Assembly (NCBI GenBank): GCA_019410105.1
Contig: DXTB01000004.1
Location: 1 to 50,968 of the forward strand
DNA length: 50,968 nt
Source of the DNA: Clostridiales bacterium
Lineage (GTDB): Bacteria > Bacillota_A > Clostridia > Oscillospirales > Oscillospiraceae
Direction of reading: 5' to 3'
Shown here: positions 26,028 to 33,775 of the stretch, in pieces
Layout: every line of letters starts with the position of its first letter
Numbering within the stretch: the first letter of the stretch is position 1
Made by a program: the position numbers and the translations under genes
The notes under the pieces: generated by a model
What the model was told of the DNA's origin: nothing
What the model saw: the letters and a program-made list of their open reading frames with translations, nothing else
The model's database searches: none

Positions 26028-26705
26028 ATGAAAACAATACCGGAGTATAGTGGTACCCTCCGCAGCCATCTGCTTACGGTTCCCAAATGCATTTCCGAGT
26101 GCAGCGGGATCCGTATTTTTGGGCGGCGGATTAAATCTCTGGTTTTTTCTACCGATGTAGCCATTATTAAGAATGTCAATGCGGACGCCATTATCGCAGT
26201 CTATCCCTTTACCCCCCAGCCCTCCATCACCCAGGCCATCATCAGTGTCTCTGAGGTGCCTGTATTTGTGGGTGTGGGCGGCGGTATGACAAACGGGGAC
26301 CGGTCGGTGCGCCTGGCGGAGTACTCTGAGCACCAGGGTGCCTCCGGCGTAGTGGTGAACGCTCCCATTACCAATGAGACCATTGCCAAGATGAAGGCCG
26401 TTGTGGATATCCCGGTCATCACCACCATTGTCTCCGGAGATATGGATATTGCCGGACGCCTGGAGGCAGGGGCAGACATCCTCAACGTGTCGGGTGCGGC
26501 CAAGACGCCCGAGATCGTGGCCAAGATCCGCGCCCAGTTCCCGGACGTGCCCATTATCGCCACCGGCGGCCCGAAGGAGGAGGACATCCTGCGCACCATT
26601 CAGGCCGGAGCCAATGCCATTACATACACGCCTCCCACCACCGGACAGCTGTTTGCGGAGATCATGATCAATCACCGCAAGAATTTCAGCAAACAGCCCG
26701 GCTGA
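26028..26705 (+). CDS. Conserved clostridial TIM-barrel protein, function unknown
   Basis: This 225-residue protein looks like a phosphate-binding beta/alpha barrel: repeated strand-helix units with AIIAVYPFTPQPSI, VPVFVGVGGGMT, GVVVNAPITNETI, IPVITTIVSG, ADILNVSGAAKTPEIV and a C-terminal IIATGGPKEEDILRTIQAGANAITYTPPT, where ATGG and AITYTPP resemble phosphate loops of IMPDH/NanE-like barrels. Homologues in Clostridia are usually labelled only 'hydrolase'; that label is not supported by any motif seen here. ATG 26028 lies 9 nt after AGGAG; the ATG at 26022 would leave only 3 nt. It stands alone between terminators with its own promoter. Confidence 0.75.
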   Translation: MKTIPEYSGTLRSHLLTVPKCISECSGIRIFGRRIKSLVFSTDVAIIKNVNADAIIAVYPFTPQPSITQAIISVSEVPVFVGVGGGMTNGDRSVRLAEYSEHQGASGVVVNAPITNETIAKMKAVVDIPVITTIVSGDMDIAGRLEAGADILNVSGAAKTPEIVAKIRAQFPDVPIIATGGPKEEDILRTIQAGANAITYTPPTTGQLFAEIMINHRKNFSKQPG

Positions 26706-26720
26706 TTTTGCCTTGCTTTT

Positions 26721-26777
26721 GCCGCCCTGGCAGCCCCTCTTTTCGTCATGGGAGAGAGGGGGCTGCGGGCGGTTTTT
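26721..26777 (+). terminator. Terminator after the TIM-barrel gene
   Basis: GCCGCCC...GCAGCCCCTCT pairs with AGAGGGGGCTGC...GGGCGG over about 18 bp, ending in T5. Confidence 0.85.
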
Positions 26778-26837
26778 CGGCCGTGATGGGACGTTTTTCC
26801 CCTTGAAAAATTTTTTGAAGAAATTTTGAAAAAACCG

Positions 26838-26866
26838 TTGACAACCAGGGGGAAATCGGGTATACT
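26838..26866 (+). promoter_or_regulatory. Promoter of the Met-Glu-Val tRNA cluster
   Basis: A perfect TTGACA (26838-26843), a 17-nt spacer and TATACT (26861-26866), 35 nt before tRNA-Met. Confidence 0.92.
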
Positions 26867-26900
26867 CTCACTTGTCCTGTTCGAGAGGACAGCAAATCAC

Positions 26901-26977
26901 GGCGGCATAGCTCAGTTGGCTAGAGCACTCGGTTCATACCCGAGTTGTCCCCGGTTCGAATCCAGGTGCCGCTACCA
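26901..26977 (+). tRNA. tRNA-Met (anticodon CAT), elongator-type
   Basis: A 77-nt cloverleaf with encoded CCA. The anticodon arm ctcgg-ttcatac-ccgag gives CAT. The G1-T72 pair and the overall body resemble elongator tRNA-Met, not the initiator with its GGG anticodon-stem pairs. Ile-CAT (lysidine) cannot be fully excluded. Confidence 0.93.
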
Positions 26978-27015
26978 TTCACAATGTTCGGACATCGGTC
27001 CGTTCCATATAAAAC

Positions 27016-27090
27016 GGCCCGGTGGTCAAGCGGTTAAGACTCCGCCCTTTCACGGCGGCAACACGGGTTCGAGTCCCGTCCGGGTCACCA
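27016..27090 (+). tRNA. tRNA-Glu (anticodon TTC)
   Basis: A 75-nt cloverleaf with encoded CCA. Acceptor GGCCCGG/CCGGGTC. The anticodon arm ccgcc-ctttcac-ggcgg gives TTC (Glu, codon GAA). Confidence 0.96.
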
Positions 27091-27112
27091 CCACTTTTTA
27101 GCCGTTCAATAT

Positions 27113-27188
27113 GGAGGCATAGCTCAGCCGGTAGAGCGTCCGCCTCACACGCGGAAGGTCACAGATTCGAGTTCTGTTGTCTCCACCA
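27113..27188 (+). tRNA. tRNA-Val (anticodon CAC)
   Basis: A 76-nt cloverleaf with encoded CCA. The anticodon arm tccgc-ctcacac-gcgga gives CAC (Val, codon GTG). Last tRNA of the cluster. Confidence 0.95.
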
Positions 27189-27228
27189 AAACAAAAAGCA
27201 GTTGCGAAAGCAACTGCTTTTTGTTTTG
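27189..27228 (+). terminator. tRNA cluster terminator
   Basis: AACAAAAAGCAGTTGC and GCAACTGCTTTTTGTT arms around a GAAA tetraloop, directly after the CCA of tRNA-Val. Confidence 0.94.
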
Positions 27229-27385
27229 GGTTTCGACGGCTTTGCCGTCTCCACCCTCCGGTGATTGCAATGCTCGGCAGAAGTGAATTCTGCCTGCGCC
27301 AAGGTTTTGGCCAAAGGCCAAAACGCTTGTACGGCACACCTGCGCCGCCGGCCAGAAGACCGGTATGGCGGTGGTCCGGCGGGCA
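27229..27385 (+). repeat. Multi-hairpin tRNA-linked repeat, copy 2
   Basis: It follows the tRNA terminator exactly as copy 1 (14907-15066) does on the other strand. Core shared block: CTCCACCCTCCGGTGATTG through GCTTGTACGGC (27251-27335). Successive hairpins are GACGGC/GCCGTC, GGCAGAA/TTCTGCC, GTTTTGGCC/GGCCAAAAC and CCGGCC-type stems. The first two stems differ from copy 1 in both arms but remain paired. The rest of 27386-27434 shows nothing recognisable. Confidence 0.8.
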
Positions 27386-27434
27386 ACTGCCTCAAACGGG
27401 TCAGACCACGGATTCAAATTGTATTGCCCCGATC

Positions 27435-27474
27435 AAAAAAGGAAGACACAACTTTTGTTGTGTCTTCCTTTTCA
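27435..27474. terminator. Terminator facing the anchored-protein gene
   Basis: AAAAGGAAGACACAAC and GTTGTGTCTTCCTTTT arms with a 3-nt loop. It lies just beyond the 3' end of the minus-strand gene at 27508 and has A/T tails on both sides, so it can serve either direction. Confidence 0.85.
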
Positions 27475-27507
27475 TTCTGTTACGCAAAATAAGGCGACGC
27501 AGTCCCC

Positions 27508-28032
27508 TCATCGGATCTCATTGCCCTGGGAGTCCAGAAAATAATATTCGGAAGGAACCTGATCATAGTAAAAGACATAGGGACAGCTGTCGGGCTTGAT
27601 CTCCTCCAGAATCGTCTCACCCTCATCAATGATTTTGATGGTGCGGCAGTTGGGGTTGTTGACTAAAAACGCATATCCTCTCTGCCACGGGAGGACGGCA
27701 ATATCCAGGCCCCGCTCCAGCGGCTTGTGGGCGTGTTCATAGGTATATTCATTCTCGCCTACAATGGTACACTCCATGGGCAGATAGTAGTGCGCCTGAT
27801 ACTCGTTGCCGGAGATAAACCAGATAAGAGCCTTGTCATCCTTGGCGCATAATCCGGCGTAGGTCATCTCTGCGGTGTCCGCGTCCGAGATGGGGATAAC
27901 TTCCCGGGCCTTGGCCATCAGCGCATCCGTACCGTGGTACGTCTTCTCGCCGCCAAAGCCAAACCACAAAAAACCAATGACAAGGAGAATCAGAACGGCC
28001 AGAACGGCCAGTCCTTGCTTGCGATACTTCAA
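27508..28032 (-). CDS. Membrane-anchored hypothetical protein, TTG start
   Basis: This 174-residue protein has one N-terminal hydrophobic segment (about residues 8-26, LAVLAVLILLVIGFLWFGF) preceded by basic residues (KYRKQ), then a hydrophilic extracytoplasmic domain with no family recognised by eye. The frame is open much further upstream, but AAAGGAGGGG lies 7 nt before a TTG at 28032, which puts the membrane anchor at the N-terminus; that start is chosen. A T-tailed hairpin ends just before this ribosome site, suggesting attenuation. No signal for lipidation. Neighbour on the same strand upstream is tRNA-Leu. Confidence 0.7.
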   Translation of the reverse strand: MKYRKQGLAVLAVLILLVIGFLWFGFGGEKTYHGTDALMAKAREVIPISDADTAEMTYAGLCAKDDKALIWFISGNEYQAHYYLPMECTIVGENEYTYEHAHKPLERGLDIAVLPWQRGYAFLVNNPNCRTIKIIDEGETILEEIKPDSCPYVFYYDQVPSEYYFLDSQGNEIR

Positions 28033-28050
28033 AGCAGGCCCCTCCTTTGT

Positions 28051-28090
28051 AAAAAAGTCGCCGCGAACGATATGGTATCTGCGGCGACTT
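28051..28090 (-). terminator. Attenuator-like terminator before the TTG-start gene
   Basis: On the minus strand AAGTCGCCGC (28090-28081) and GCGGCGACTT (28064-28055) form a 10-bp stem followed by a T-run, and the gene's AAAGGAGGGG follows within about 10 nt. Confidence 0.75.
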
Positions 28091-28110
28091 GAAAGCTCCA
28101 AACAGTTCTC

Positions 28111-28161
28111 GGGTTGCCCCCAAAACCAAATCGCAACCCAGCGCAAGCGGTTGTGATTTGG
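28111..28161 (-). promoter_or_regulatory. Two alternative leader hairpins upstream of the attenuator
   Basis: Minus-strand segment 28138-28126 (GGTTGCGATTTGG) can pair with 28161-28149 (CCAAATCACAACC; 13 positions, one A-C mismatch on this strand) or its 5' part, with 28139, with 28117-28111 (GCAACCC; 7 bp). The two pairings exclude each other and lie before a terminator, as in attenuation leaders. No known riboswitch or T-box consensus was seen. Confidence 0.5.
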
Positions 28162-28204
28162 AAGCGAGGAGCAGCAGAATGAGCGCGCGATGAGTTTTTA
28201 AGAA

Positions 28205-28246
28205 AATAAAAAACTCGTCGCAAGCGATATGTCGCTTGCGACGAGC
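28205..28246 (-). terminator. tRNA-Leu(CAA) terminator
   Basis: A perfect 14-bp stem (28245-28232 with 28227-28214) and a 4-nt loop, followed on the minus strand by T6. Starts right after the CCA. Confidence 0.95.
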
Positions 28247-28333
28247 TGGTGCCGGTGACCGGACTCGAACCGGTACGCTGTCGCCAGCGGTGGATTTTGA
28301 GTCCACTACGTCTACCAATTCCATCACACCGGC
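28247..28333 (-). tRNA. tRNA-Leu (anticodon CAA)
   Basis: An 87-nt class II tRNA with encoded CCA. Acceptor GCCGGTG/CACCGGC. The anticodon arm gtgga-ctcaaaa-tccac gives CAA (Leu, codon TTG). Confidence 0.96.
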
Positions 28334-28346
28334 AAAGGCTTTCTGT

Positions 28347-28375
28347 ATTATACATGAATTTACCCCGATTTGCAA
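28347..28375 (-). promoter_or_regulatory. tRNA-Leu(CAA) promoter
   Basis: On the minus strand TTGCAA (28375-28370), a 17-nt spacer and a perfect TATAAT (28352-28347), 14 nt before the tRNA 5' end. Confidence 0.88.
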
Positions 28376-28446
28376 GAGTAAAATGGAAATCCGGGCTTTG
28401 GCAGGGGAAATGGAAGAAAATTTAGCGGTTCTTAAGATTTTAAGCC

Positions 28447-28474
28447 TTGCATCTTAAAAGGACTGTGCTATGCT
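28447..28474 (+). promoter_or_regulatory. Promoter of two-component operon 1
   Basis: TTGCAT (28447-28452), a 16-nt spacer and TATGCT (28469-28474) with TGC before it. Overlapping CTTAA/TTAAG motifs at 28432-28459 could be response-regulator sites; tentative. Confidence 0.5.
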
Positions 28475-28510
28475 ACCAATGAGAGAACATTTGTAAAGGA
28501 GAAGGACAGC

Positions 28511-29206
28511 ATGCACACCATTTTGATCTGTGATGATGACAAAGATATCGTTTCCGCCCTGGATATCTATCTGAGCAGCGAAGGATATAAGACTGTCAAG
28601 GCGTATAACGGAAATGAAGCTCTGCGGGCGGTGGAGCAAAATGAGATCCACCTGATTCTGATGGATATTATGATGCCGGAACTGGACGGAATCCGCGCCA
28701 CCGCCAAGCTGCGGGAGGGGAGCAATGTGCCCATTATCCTGCTGACGGCAAAAAGCGAGGACAACGACAAGATTCTGGGCCTGAATATTGGTGCGGACGA
28801 CTATATTACCAAGCCCTTTAACCCGCTGGAGGTCATTGCCCGGGTGAAGAGCCAGCTGCGGCGTTATACCGCCCTGGGCGGAGCGGAGAAGGCGCCGGGA
28901 CTTTTGAGCGTCGGTCCCATCTCGCTGGACGACGGGGCCAAGCTGGTGACGGTGGACGGGGAGCCCGTATCCCTTACCCCCATCGAGTACAACATCTTGA
29001 AGTTGCTCATGACCCATCCTGGCCAGGTCTTTTCCTCGGCCCAGATCTATGAGCAGGTGTGGAACGATCCTGCCTACGGCTCGGAAAACACGGTGGCCGT
29101 CCACATCCGGCACCTGCGGGAGAAAATTGAGATCAACCCTGCCGAGCCCCGGTACCTCAAGGTGGTCTGGGGTCTGGGCTATAAGATGGACAAGGGAGGT
29201 ATTTAA
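28511..29206 (+). CDS. OmpR-family response regulator (system 1)
   Basis: This 231-residue regulator has a receiver domain (1-120) with the acidic pair D9/D10, phospho-acceptor D52 in LMDIMMPELDG, the T/K pair (LLTAKSE, YITKPFNP), and a C-terminal winged-helix DNA-binding domain (about 132-230: VSLTPIEYNILKLLMTHPGQVFSSAQIYEQVW and AVHIRHLREKIE). It activates or represses promoters when phosphorylated. The next gene begins at the base after its stop, so its partner is the kinase at 29207. The architecture matches the VanR/WalR-like group often linked to cell-envelope sensing. Confidence 0.94.
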   Translation: MHTILICDDDKDIVSALDIYLSSEGYKTVKAYNGNEALRAVEQNEIHLILMDIMMPELDGIRATAKLREGSNVPIILLTAKSEDNDKILGLNIGADDYITKPFNPLEVIARVKSQLRRYTALGGAEKAPGLLSVGPISLDDGAKLVTVDGEPVSLTPIEYNILKLLMTHPGQVFSSAQIYEQVWNDPAYGSENTVAVHIRHLREKIEINPAEPRYLKVVWGLGYKMDKGGI

Positions 29207-31135
29207 GTGCGGAAGGTGCAGGAAAACCTGCTGATCCGTCTGGCGGCCTGGGTATTGTTCCTGCTGGCGGTATGGGGCTGCGCCGTGTCCGGGCAGAAAA
29301 TGATTCTGGCTTTGTCCTGCGCTAACGACAGTATACCCCAGGATACGGGAAGATTTTCCCGGGTACTGGATGACTACGTAGGCCGAGTGAGGGTCTATGT
29401 GGATTCCCAGAATGCACTGAGAGGGGAACTGGATTTTGAGACGGAGCAGGTCTACCGCAGTGAGGTAAAGCAGACAGAAGAAAAACTGGACCGGGCCAAC
29501 ACCAACTTCCGATACCAGGTCTTTTCGGAAAATGGAAGCGAAGTGATCGCGTCCAACCTGGATGAAAGCTTGGGGACGCTGGAGCAGCAGGTGGAGGCCG
29601 TTTATATCATAGAGCTGGAACAAGGGGGAGAACTCCTCTATGGGGTCCTGCCCATGGAGACCATGGACCAGACCGGCGTCCAGGATGAATTCTATTTCGT
29701 GCAGAAAGAGTTTCTGGAAGATCAGGCCAATTTGGACCTGTACATGGGCCAGACCATTATCTTGAGCGCAATTGCAGCGGGACTCTTTCTGTTTGCCCTT
29801 TGGGGGTCCGGTCACAAGCCGGGGCAAGAGGAAGTTGCTGTCACCTGGCAGGAGCACATCCCCTTGGAGGCCTATCTTCTCCTGCTGGGAACAGTCCTGA
29901 TTATGGAAATGTATTTTTTGGGAGGAGTTTCTGACGCCTGGTGGAACTGGTGGGATTATGGAGATGCGGCAGTTCGCAAGAGCATCCCTCTGGTTGGGAT
30001 GATTGCAGTGGGCGGTGCAGCTGTGGCAGCCCTGGTGCTGCGCACCGTCACAGTGCGCTGTAAAGCCCATATTCTGGTCCATACCACGCTGGTGCTTCGG
30101 CTGGCTGTCTTTCTGTGGACCAGTGCAGCTTACTTTATGAAGACCCTGCCCATTACGTGGAAAAGCACCCTGGCCTTTCTCGCCTATCTGGGCGTGATCT
30201 TTTTTGCAGACTACTGGGAGCCGCTGTATTATTACCGTCCGCTGCCCGGCATGGTGGTGAACGTGGTGGTGCTGGTCATCGTGTGCTGGTGGTCGGCGGG
30301 ATTTCGCCGGATCCGGAAGGGGACCGATGTGATTGCCGCGGGCAATGTGAATCATAAAATTGATACCACCCGCCTGCCCGGCGAGCTTAAGCGCCATGCT
30401 GAGTCTCTGAACAACATCTCCAGCGGCCTGAACAGCGCGGTGGATGAGAAAATGAAGAGCGAGCGCTTCAAGGCGGAGCTTATCACTAACGTATCCCATG
30501 ACCTGAAAACGCCGCTGACCTCCATCATCAACTATGTGAATCTCCTGAAAGCCACACAGCAGACCGATCCCAAGGCCCAGGAGTATATCGAGGTGCTGGA
30601 CCGAAAGTCCCAGCGGCTTAAAAAGCTGACAGAAGATCTGGTGGAGGCGTCTAAGGCGTCCACCGGAGCCCTGTCGGTGAACCGGGAGCGGATCGGTATG
30701 AACCAGCTGCTCAGCCAGGCGCTGGGAGAGTACGAGGAGAAGCTGGAGGAGCGCCATCTGACGGTGGTATGCACCGAGCCGGAGGGGGAGAGCTACGTCT
30801 ACGCCGACGGGCGCCACCTGTGGCGGGTCATTGATAACCTGCTGGGCAACTGTGCCAAGTATGCCCTGGAGGGTACGCGAATCTACGTGGAACTGATCCG
30901 GGGCAAGGGAAGTGTCACGTTGGCGGTCAAGAATGTGTCCCGGGAGGCGCTGAATATTCCGGCGGAGCGGCTGATGGAGCGCTTTGTCCGGGGCGATACC
31001 TCTCGAACCACGGAGGGTTCCGGACTGGGACTGTCCATTGCCCGCAGCTTGACTGAGCTGCAGGGAGGTACCTTTGAGCTGGTGGTGGACGGAGACCTGT
31101 TTAAAGCCATGGTCACTCTGCCCCAGGCATCCTGA
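29207..31135 (+). CDS. Multi-pass sensor histidine kinase (system 1)
   Basis: This 642-residue kinase starts at GTG 29207, directly after the regulator stop, with GGGAGG 8 nt upstream. One TM helix (about 8-28) precedes an extracytoplasmic domain (about 35-175), and then about six more helices (183-203, 218-240, 258-282, 288-311, 318-337, 348-366). A short linker leads to the DHp helix with H431 in NVSHDLKTPLTSI, and the HATPase domain follows (DNLLGNCAKYALEG; GSGLGLSIARSLTELQGG). The membrane part resembles VanS-like or LiaS-unrelated Clostridial kinases with large polytopic sensors. Signal is unknown. Confidence 0.92.
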   Translation: MRKVQENLLIRLAAWVLFLLAVWGCAVSGQKMILALSCANDSIPQDTGRFSRVLDDYVGRVRVYVDSQNALRGELDFETEQVYRSEVKQTEEKLDRANTNFRYQVFSENGSEVIASNLDESLGTLEQQVEAVYIIELEQGGELLYGVLPMETMDQTGVQDEFYFVQKEFLEDQANLDLYMGQTIILSAIAAGLFLFALWGSGHKPGQEEVAVTWQEHIPLEAYLLLLGTVLIMEMYFLGGVSDAWWNWWDYGDAAVRKSIPLVGMIAVGGAAVAALVLRTVTVRCKAHILVHTTLVLRLAVFLWTSAAYFMKTLPITWKSTLAFLAYLGVIFFADYWEPLYYYRPLPGMVVNVVVLVIVCWWSAGFRRIRKGTDVIAAGNVNHKIDTTRLPGELKRHAESLNNISSGLNSAVDEKMKSERFKAELITNVSHDLKTPLTSIINYVNLLKATQQTDPKAQEYIEVLDRKSQRLKKLTEDLVEASKASTGALSVNRERIGMNQLLSQALGEYEEKLEERHLTVVCTEPEGESYVYADGRHLWRVIDNLLGNCAKYALEGTRIYVELIRGKGSVTLAVKNVSREALNIPAERLMERFVRGDTSRTTEGSGLGLSIARSLTELQGGTFELVVDGDLFKAMVTLPQAS

Positions 31136-31145
31136 TTGTTTGCGC

Positions 31146-31188
31146 CAGGCGCGCGGCGGCATAGTTTTGTCGCTGCGCGCCTGCTTTT
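31146..31188 (+). terminator. Terminator of two-component operon 1
   Basis: CAGGCGCGC (31146-31154) and GCGCGCCTG (31175-31183) pair around a 20-nt loop and are followed by CTTTT. The T-tail is short. Confidence 0.6.
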
Positions 31189-31255
31189 CGTGATAATGCC
31201 GGAAAAGAACCTGGAATTTTTCGAAAAATCCATATTCTTTTCTTTCCTTTTATGG

Positions 31256-31261
31256 TATGAT
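31256..31261 (+). promoter_or_regulatory. Possible extended -10 of the lipoprotein operon
   Basis: TATGAT preceded by TGG, after a T-rich block; no clear -35. The following gene is 60 nt downstream. Confidence 0.4.
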
Positions 31262-31322
31262 GATAAACAGGACTTTTATGGAACCAAGGCCGCAAAGCGG
31301 ATGAGAGAAAGGAGTGCGGGCT

Positions 31323-32777
31323 GTGAAGAACAGATGGATTTCCACAGGGGTGCTGGCTGCCATGCTGATGGCACTGGTACTGGTGCTGTCGGGCTGCTTT
31401 TTCCGCTCTTCGGAGGAACTCTATCAGAGCCCGGAGCGCTCTGCGGATTACGAAAATCTGACCCAGAAGATTCGGGAGGTCAAGGACAGCCTGGCCCAGG
31501 AATATGGAGTCGAGGTGGATGATACCTCGGTCCTCTCCGGCGATAATACCGCGCTGATTCAGCTGCAGGATATGGATGGCGATGGCCAGCGGGAGACCGC
31601 CGTCACCTTTTTCCGGGTCCCGGGGGCAGAGAAGCCCCAGAAGATCTACTTTTTCACCAAAGGAGAGGACGAAACTTACACCGTCAGCGCCATGCTGGAG
31701 GGGGACGGCTCGGCTATCTATCGGGTGGACTATGCTGATCTGGACGGCAGCGGCTTAAAAGAAGTGGTGGTCAGCTGGCAGATGAGTACCGGGGCCTATT
31801 TACTCGGTGTATACTCGGTGGAAGCCCCTATGAGCCGCACCCGGCTGCAAATGGCAAACTCTGCGGCGGATGCCAGTAAAAACGCAACCACCTCCGTGCA
31901 GAAAGATGATCTGCGGGGCACCGAATGGATGACCACCGCCTATGGAGACTATATCCTCACCGATATCGACCAGGACACCCGAACCGAAGTGGCCATTGTG
32001 CGCATCGATCCCTCGCTGACCAACAGCGGGGTAGACGTGTACGGCTGGAAGGACAGCACTTTCCAGAAGCTGGACAGTGCGCCGCTGTCCACCGGAGTGG
32101 TGAGTGTAGGCCGCGGCGGGGTGGAACAGAACTTCATCAACGGCGATCCGCCGGTGAGAGCGCTGTATGTCTCCTCGGAGCTGTCGGATGGCAGCCATGT
32201 GGTGGACGTGATCTCCTACCAGCAGGGCAAGCTTACCAACATCAGCTTGGCGCCGGAGACCGGCATCAGCCGGGAGACGCTCAGCCGCTATGTGGACCTG
32301 GAGCCTGCCGACGTCAACGGGGACGGGGTGCTGGAGCTGCCCCAACCCAGCCCGCTGCCGGGACAGGAGGATAGTACCGCCTCCGACTACTGGCTGATCG
32401 ACTGGTATCAGTACGATGATAATGGCCAGCGTAATGCGGTGTGTACCACCTACCACAATGTGACGGATGGATGGTATCTGATCATTCCGGACAGCTGGAA
32501 GGATTCCATCACCATCTCCCGCTATGACGCTATCAGCGGTCAGCGGGCCGTGATTTTCTATCACCTGGAGGAGAGCGGAGATCCCAGCCCCTTCCTGGTG
32601 ATCTACAAATTTACCAGTCAGACCAACCGGGCCAACACGTCCAATCGCTTCATCTTGCGGGAGGAGGAAAACGCGGTGTATGCCGCCTCGTTCTATAACT
32701 CCTCCTGGGATTGCGGAATGGACCAGACGGAACTGGTATCGGCCTTCCAGCTGATCCAGAGCGGATGGTCAGACTAA
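31323..32777 (+). CDS. Lipoprotein with Asp-rich FG-GAP/VCBS-like repeats
   Basis: This 484-residue protein starts at GTG 31323, 8 nt after AAAGGAG. The signal peptide ends at a lipobox (LVLSGC, Cys about 25), so it is tethered to the outer face of the membrane. The body carries four Asp-rich motifs at regular distance, DMDGDGQRE, DLDGSGLKE, DIDQDTRTE and DVNGDGVLE (about residues 83, 141, 215, 330), as in calcium-loaded FG-GAP/VCBS beta-propeller blades. No enzyme motif was seen. It lies 26 bp before response regulator 2 and may be an accessory sensor or a target of the adjacent two-component systems; that is inference. Confidence 0.78.
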   Translation: MKNRWISTGVLAAMLMALVLVLSGCFFRSSEELYQSPERSADYENLTQKIREVKDSLAQEYGVEVDDTSVLSGDNTALIQLQDMDGDGQRETAVTFFRVPGAEKPQKIYFFTKGEDETYTVSAMLEGDGSAIYRVDYADLDGSGLKEVVVSWQMSTGAYLLGVYSVEAPMSRTRLQMANSAADASKNATTSVQKDDLRGTEWMTTAYGDYILTDIDQDTRTEVAIVRIDPSLTNSGVDVYGWKDSTFQKLDSAPLSTGVVSVGRGGVEQNFINGDPPVRALYVSSELSDGSHVVDVISYQQGKLTNISLAPETGISRETLSRYVDLEPADVNGDGVLELPQPSPLPGQEDSTASDYWLIDWYQYDDNGQRNAVCTTYHNVTDGWYLIIPDSWKDSITISRYDAISGQRAVIFYHLEESGDPSPFLVIYKFTSQTNRANTSNRFILREEENAVYAASFYNSSWDCGMDQTELVSAFQLIQSGWSD

Positions 32778-32803
32778 GATATGCTGCGAAAGGAAGGAAA
32801 ACC

Positions 32804-33493
32804 ATGAGAAAAGTTCTTGTGCTGGAAGATGAAGAGAACATTCGCAGCTTCGTGGTCATCAACCTGAAGCGGGCGGGATATCAGACCATTGAGGCCGCCA
32901 CCGGCGAGGACGCTCTGGTGGCCCTGAAGGAGAATCCGGGCATTAAGGTGGCCCTGCTGGACATTATGCTGCCTGGCATCGATGGCTTTGAGGTCTGCCG
33001 CCGCATCCGGGCCATGGACAACAAGATCGGCATTATCATGCTTACAGCCCGGACCCAGGAGATGGACAAGGTGACCGGCCTGATGACCGGTGCAGACGAC
33101 TATGTGACCAAGCCCTTCTCGCCGGCGGAGCTGACCGCCCGAGTGGACGCCCTGTTCCGCCGTACCGGCGGGGAAGAGGAGGAGACCTCGCCTGACGAGA
33201 TCAGCCAGCCGCCCTTCCTGCTGAATACCCGCAACCGTACGTTGGAGAAGAACGGACAGCGGGTAAAGCTGACCCAGGTGGAGTACGGCATTGTCAAGCT
33301 GTTTATGGAAAACCCGGGGAAGGCCCTGTCCCGAGAGGAAATCCTGGATGCGGTGTGGGGCAAGGACTACTTCGGTGAGCTGAAAATCGTAGATGTAAAT
33401 ATCCGCCGCCTGCGCATCAAAATTGAAGACAATCCCACCAAGCCCACTTATGTGAATACTGTGTGGGGCTATGGATATAAGTGGGGGAGTTAA
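32804..33493 (+). CDS. OmpR-family response regulator (system 2)
   Basis: This 229-residue regulator has a receiver domain with acidic residues E8/D9/E10, phospho-acceptor D53 in LLDIMLPGIDG, MLTART and YVTKPFSP, and a winged-helix domain (VKLTQVEYGIVKLFMENPGKALSREEILDAVWG, then VDVNIRRLRIKIED). ATG 32804 has AAGGAAGGA upstream. The kinase gene that follows on the same strand is 510 bp away, separated by three long-hairpin repeats, which is unusual for a pair of this kind. It shares an operon with the lipoprotein upstream. Confidence 0.94.
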   Translation: MRKVLVLEDEENIRSFVVINLKRAGYQTIEAATGEDALVALKENPGIKVALLDIMLPGIDGFEVCRRIRAMDNKIGIIMLTARTQEMDKVTGLMTGADDYVTKPFSPAELTARVDALFRRTGGEEEETSPDEISQPPFLLNTRNRTLEKNGQRVKLTQVEYGIVKLFMENPGKALSREEILDAVWGKDYFGELKIVDVNIRRLRIKIEDNPTKPTYVNTVWGYGYKWGS

Positions 33494-33494
33494 G

Positions 33495-33632
33495 GAGAAG
33501 TGCGGAGCTTAGGCCCATAGGGGAGCTTGGAGCGGAGCGAGGGTGAAAACCAAAGACCCGCCATGCGGGAGTGGTTTTTACCCGAGACGGAGCGAAAGCG
33601 ACCCGGTCATGGGCCCAAAGCGAAGCATGACA
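33495..33632 (+). repeat. Nested-hairpin element, copy A
   Basis: Starts within two bases of the response-regulator stop. Outer arms AGGCCCATAGGGG (33510-) and GACCCGGTCATGGGCC (to about 33615). Inner arms GGGTGAAAACCA (33541-33552) and TGGTTTTTACCC (33572-33583) enclose GACCCGC/GCGGG. Between outer and inner stems both sides keep GGAGCG-type purine motifs. No CDS is supported here. Confidence 0.8.
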
Positions 33633-33636
33633 AGAC

Positions 33637-33775
33637 GAAGCGCGAGGATAGGCGCGCAGGGGAGATAACGACAGAGCGGATGCCGGCAAACCAAGAAGGC
33701 CCAGAGGCCTTCTGTTTGGCGGCGGAGACAGCGGAGTTATCGACCCGGCCGCGCGCCCAATCCGCAGCGTGAACC
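33637..33775 (+). repeat. Nested-hairpin element, copy B
   Basis: Same plan as copy A with different stem bases: outer GGCGCGCAGGGG (33651-) with GACCCGGCCGCGCGCC (to about 33758) plus GATAACGA/GTTATCGA; inner GCAAACCAAGAAGGCC with GGCCTTCTGTTTGGC. The loops GAGCGGATG and AGCGGAG and the tail CCGCAGCGTGA are retained. Confidence 0.8.

Noticed and set aside
28033..28246. T-box riboswitch in the leader before the gene at 28032
   Set aside because: No AG-bulge, specifier loop or GGTGG T-box sequence was found, despite the tRNA neighbour and terminator.
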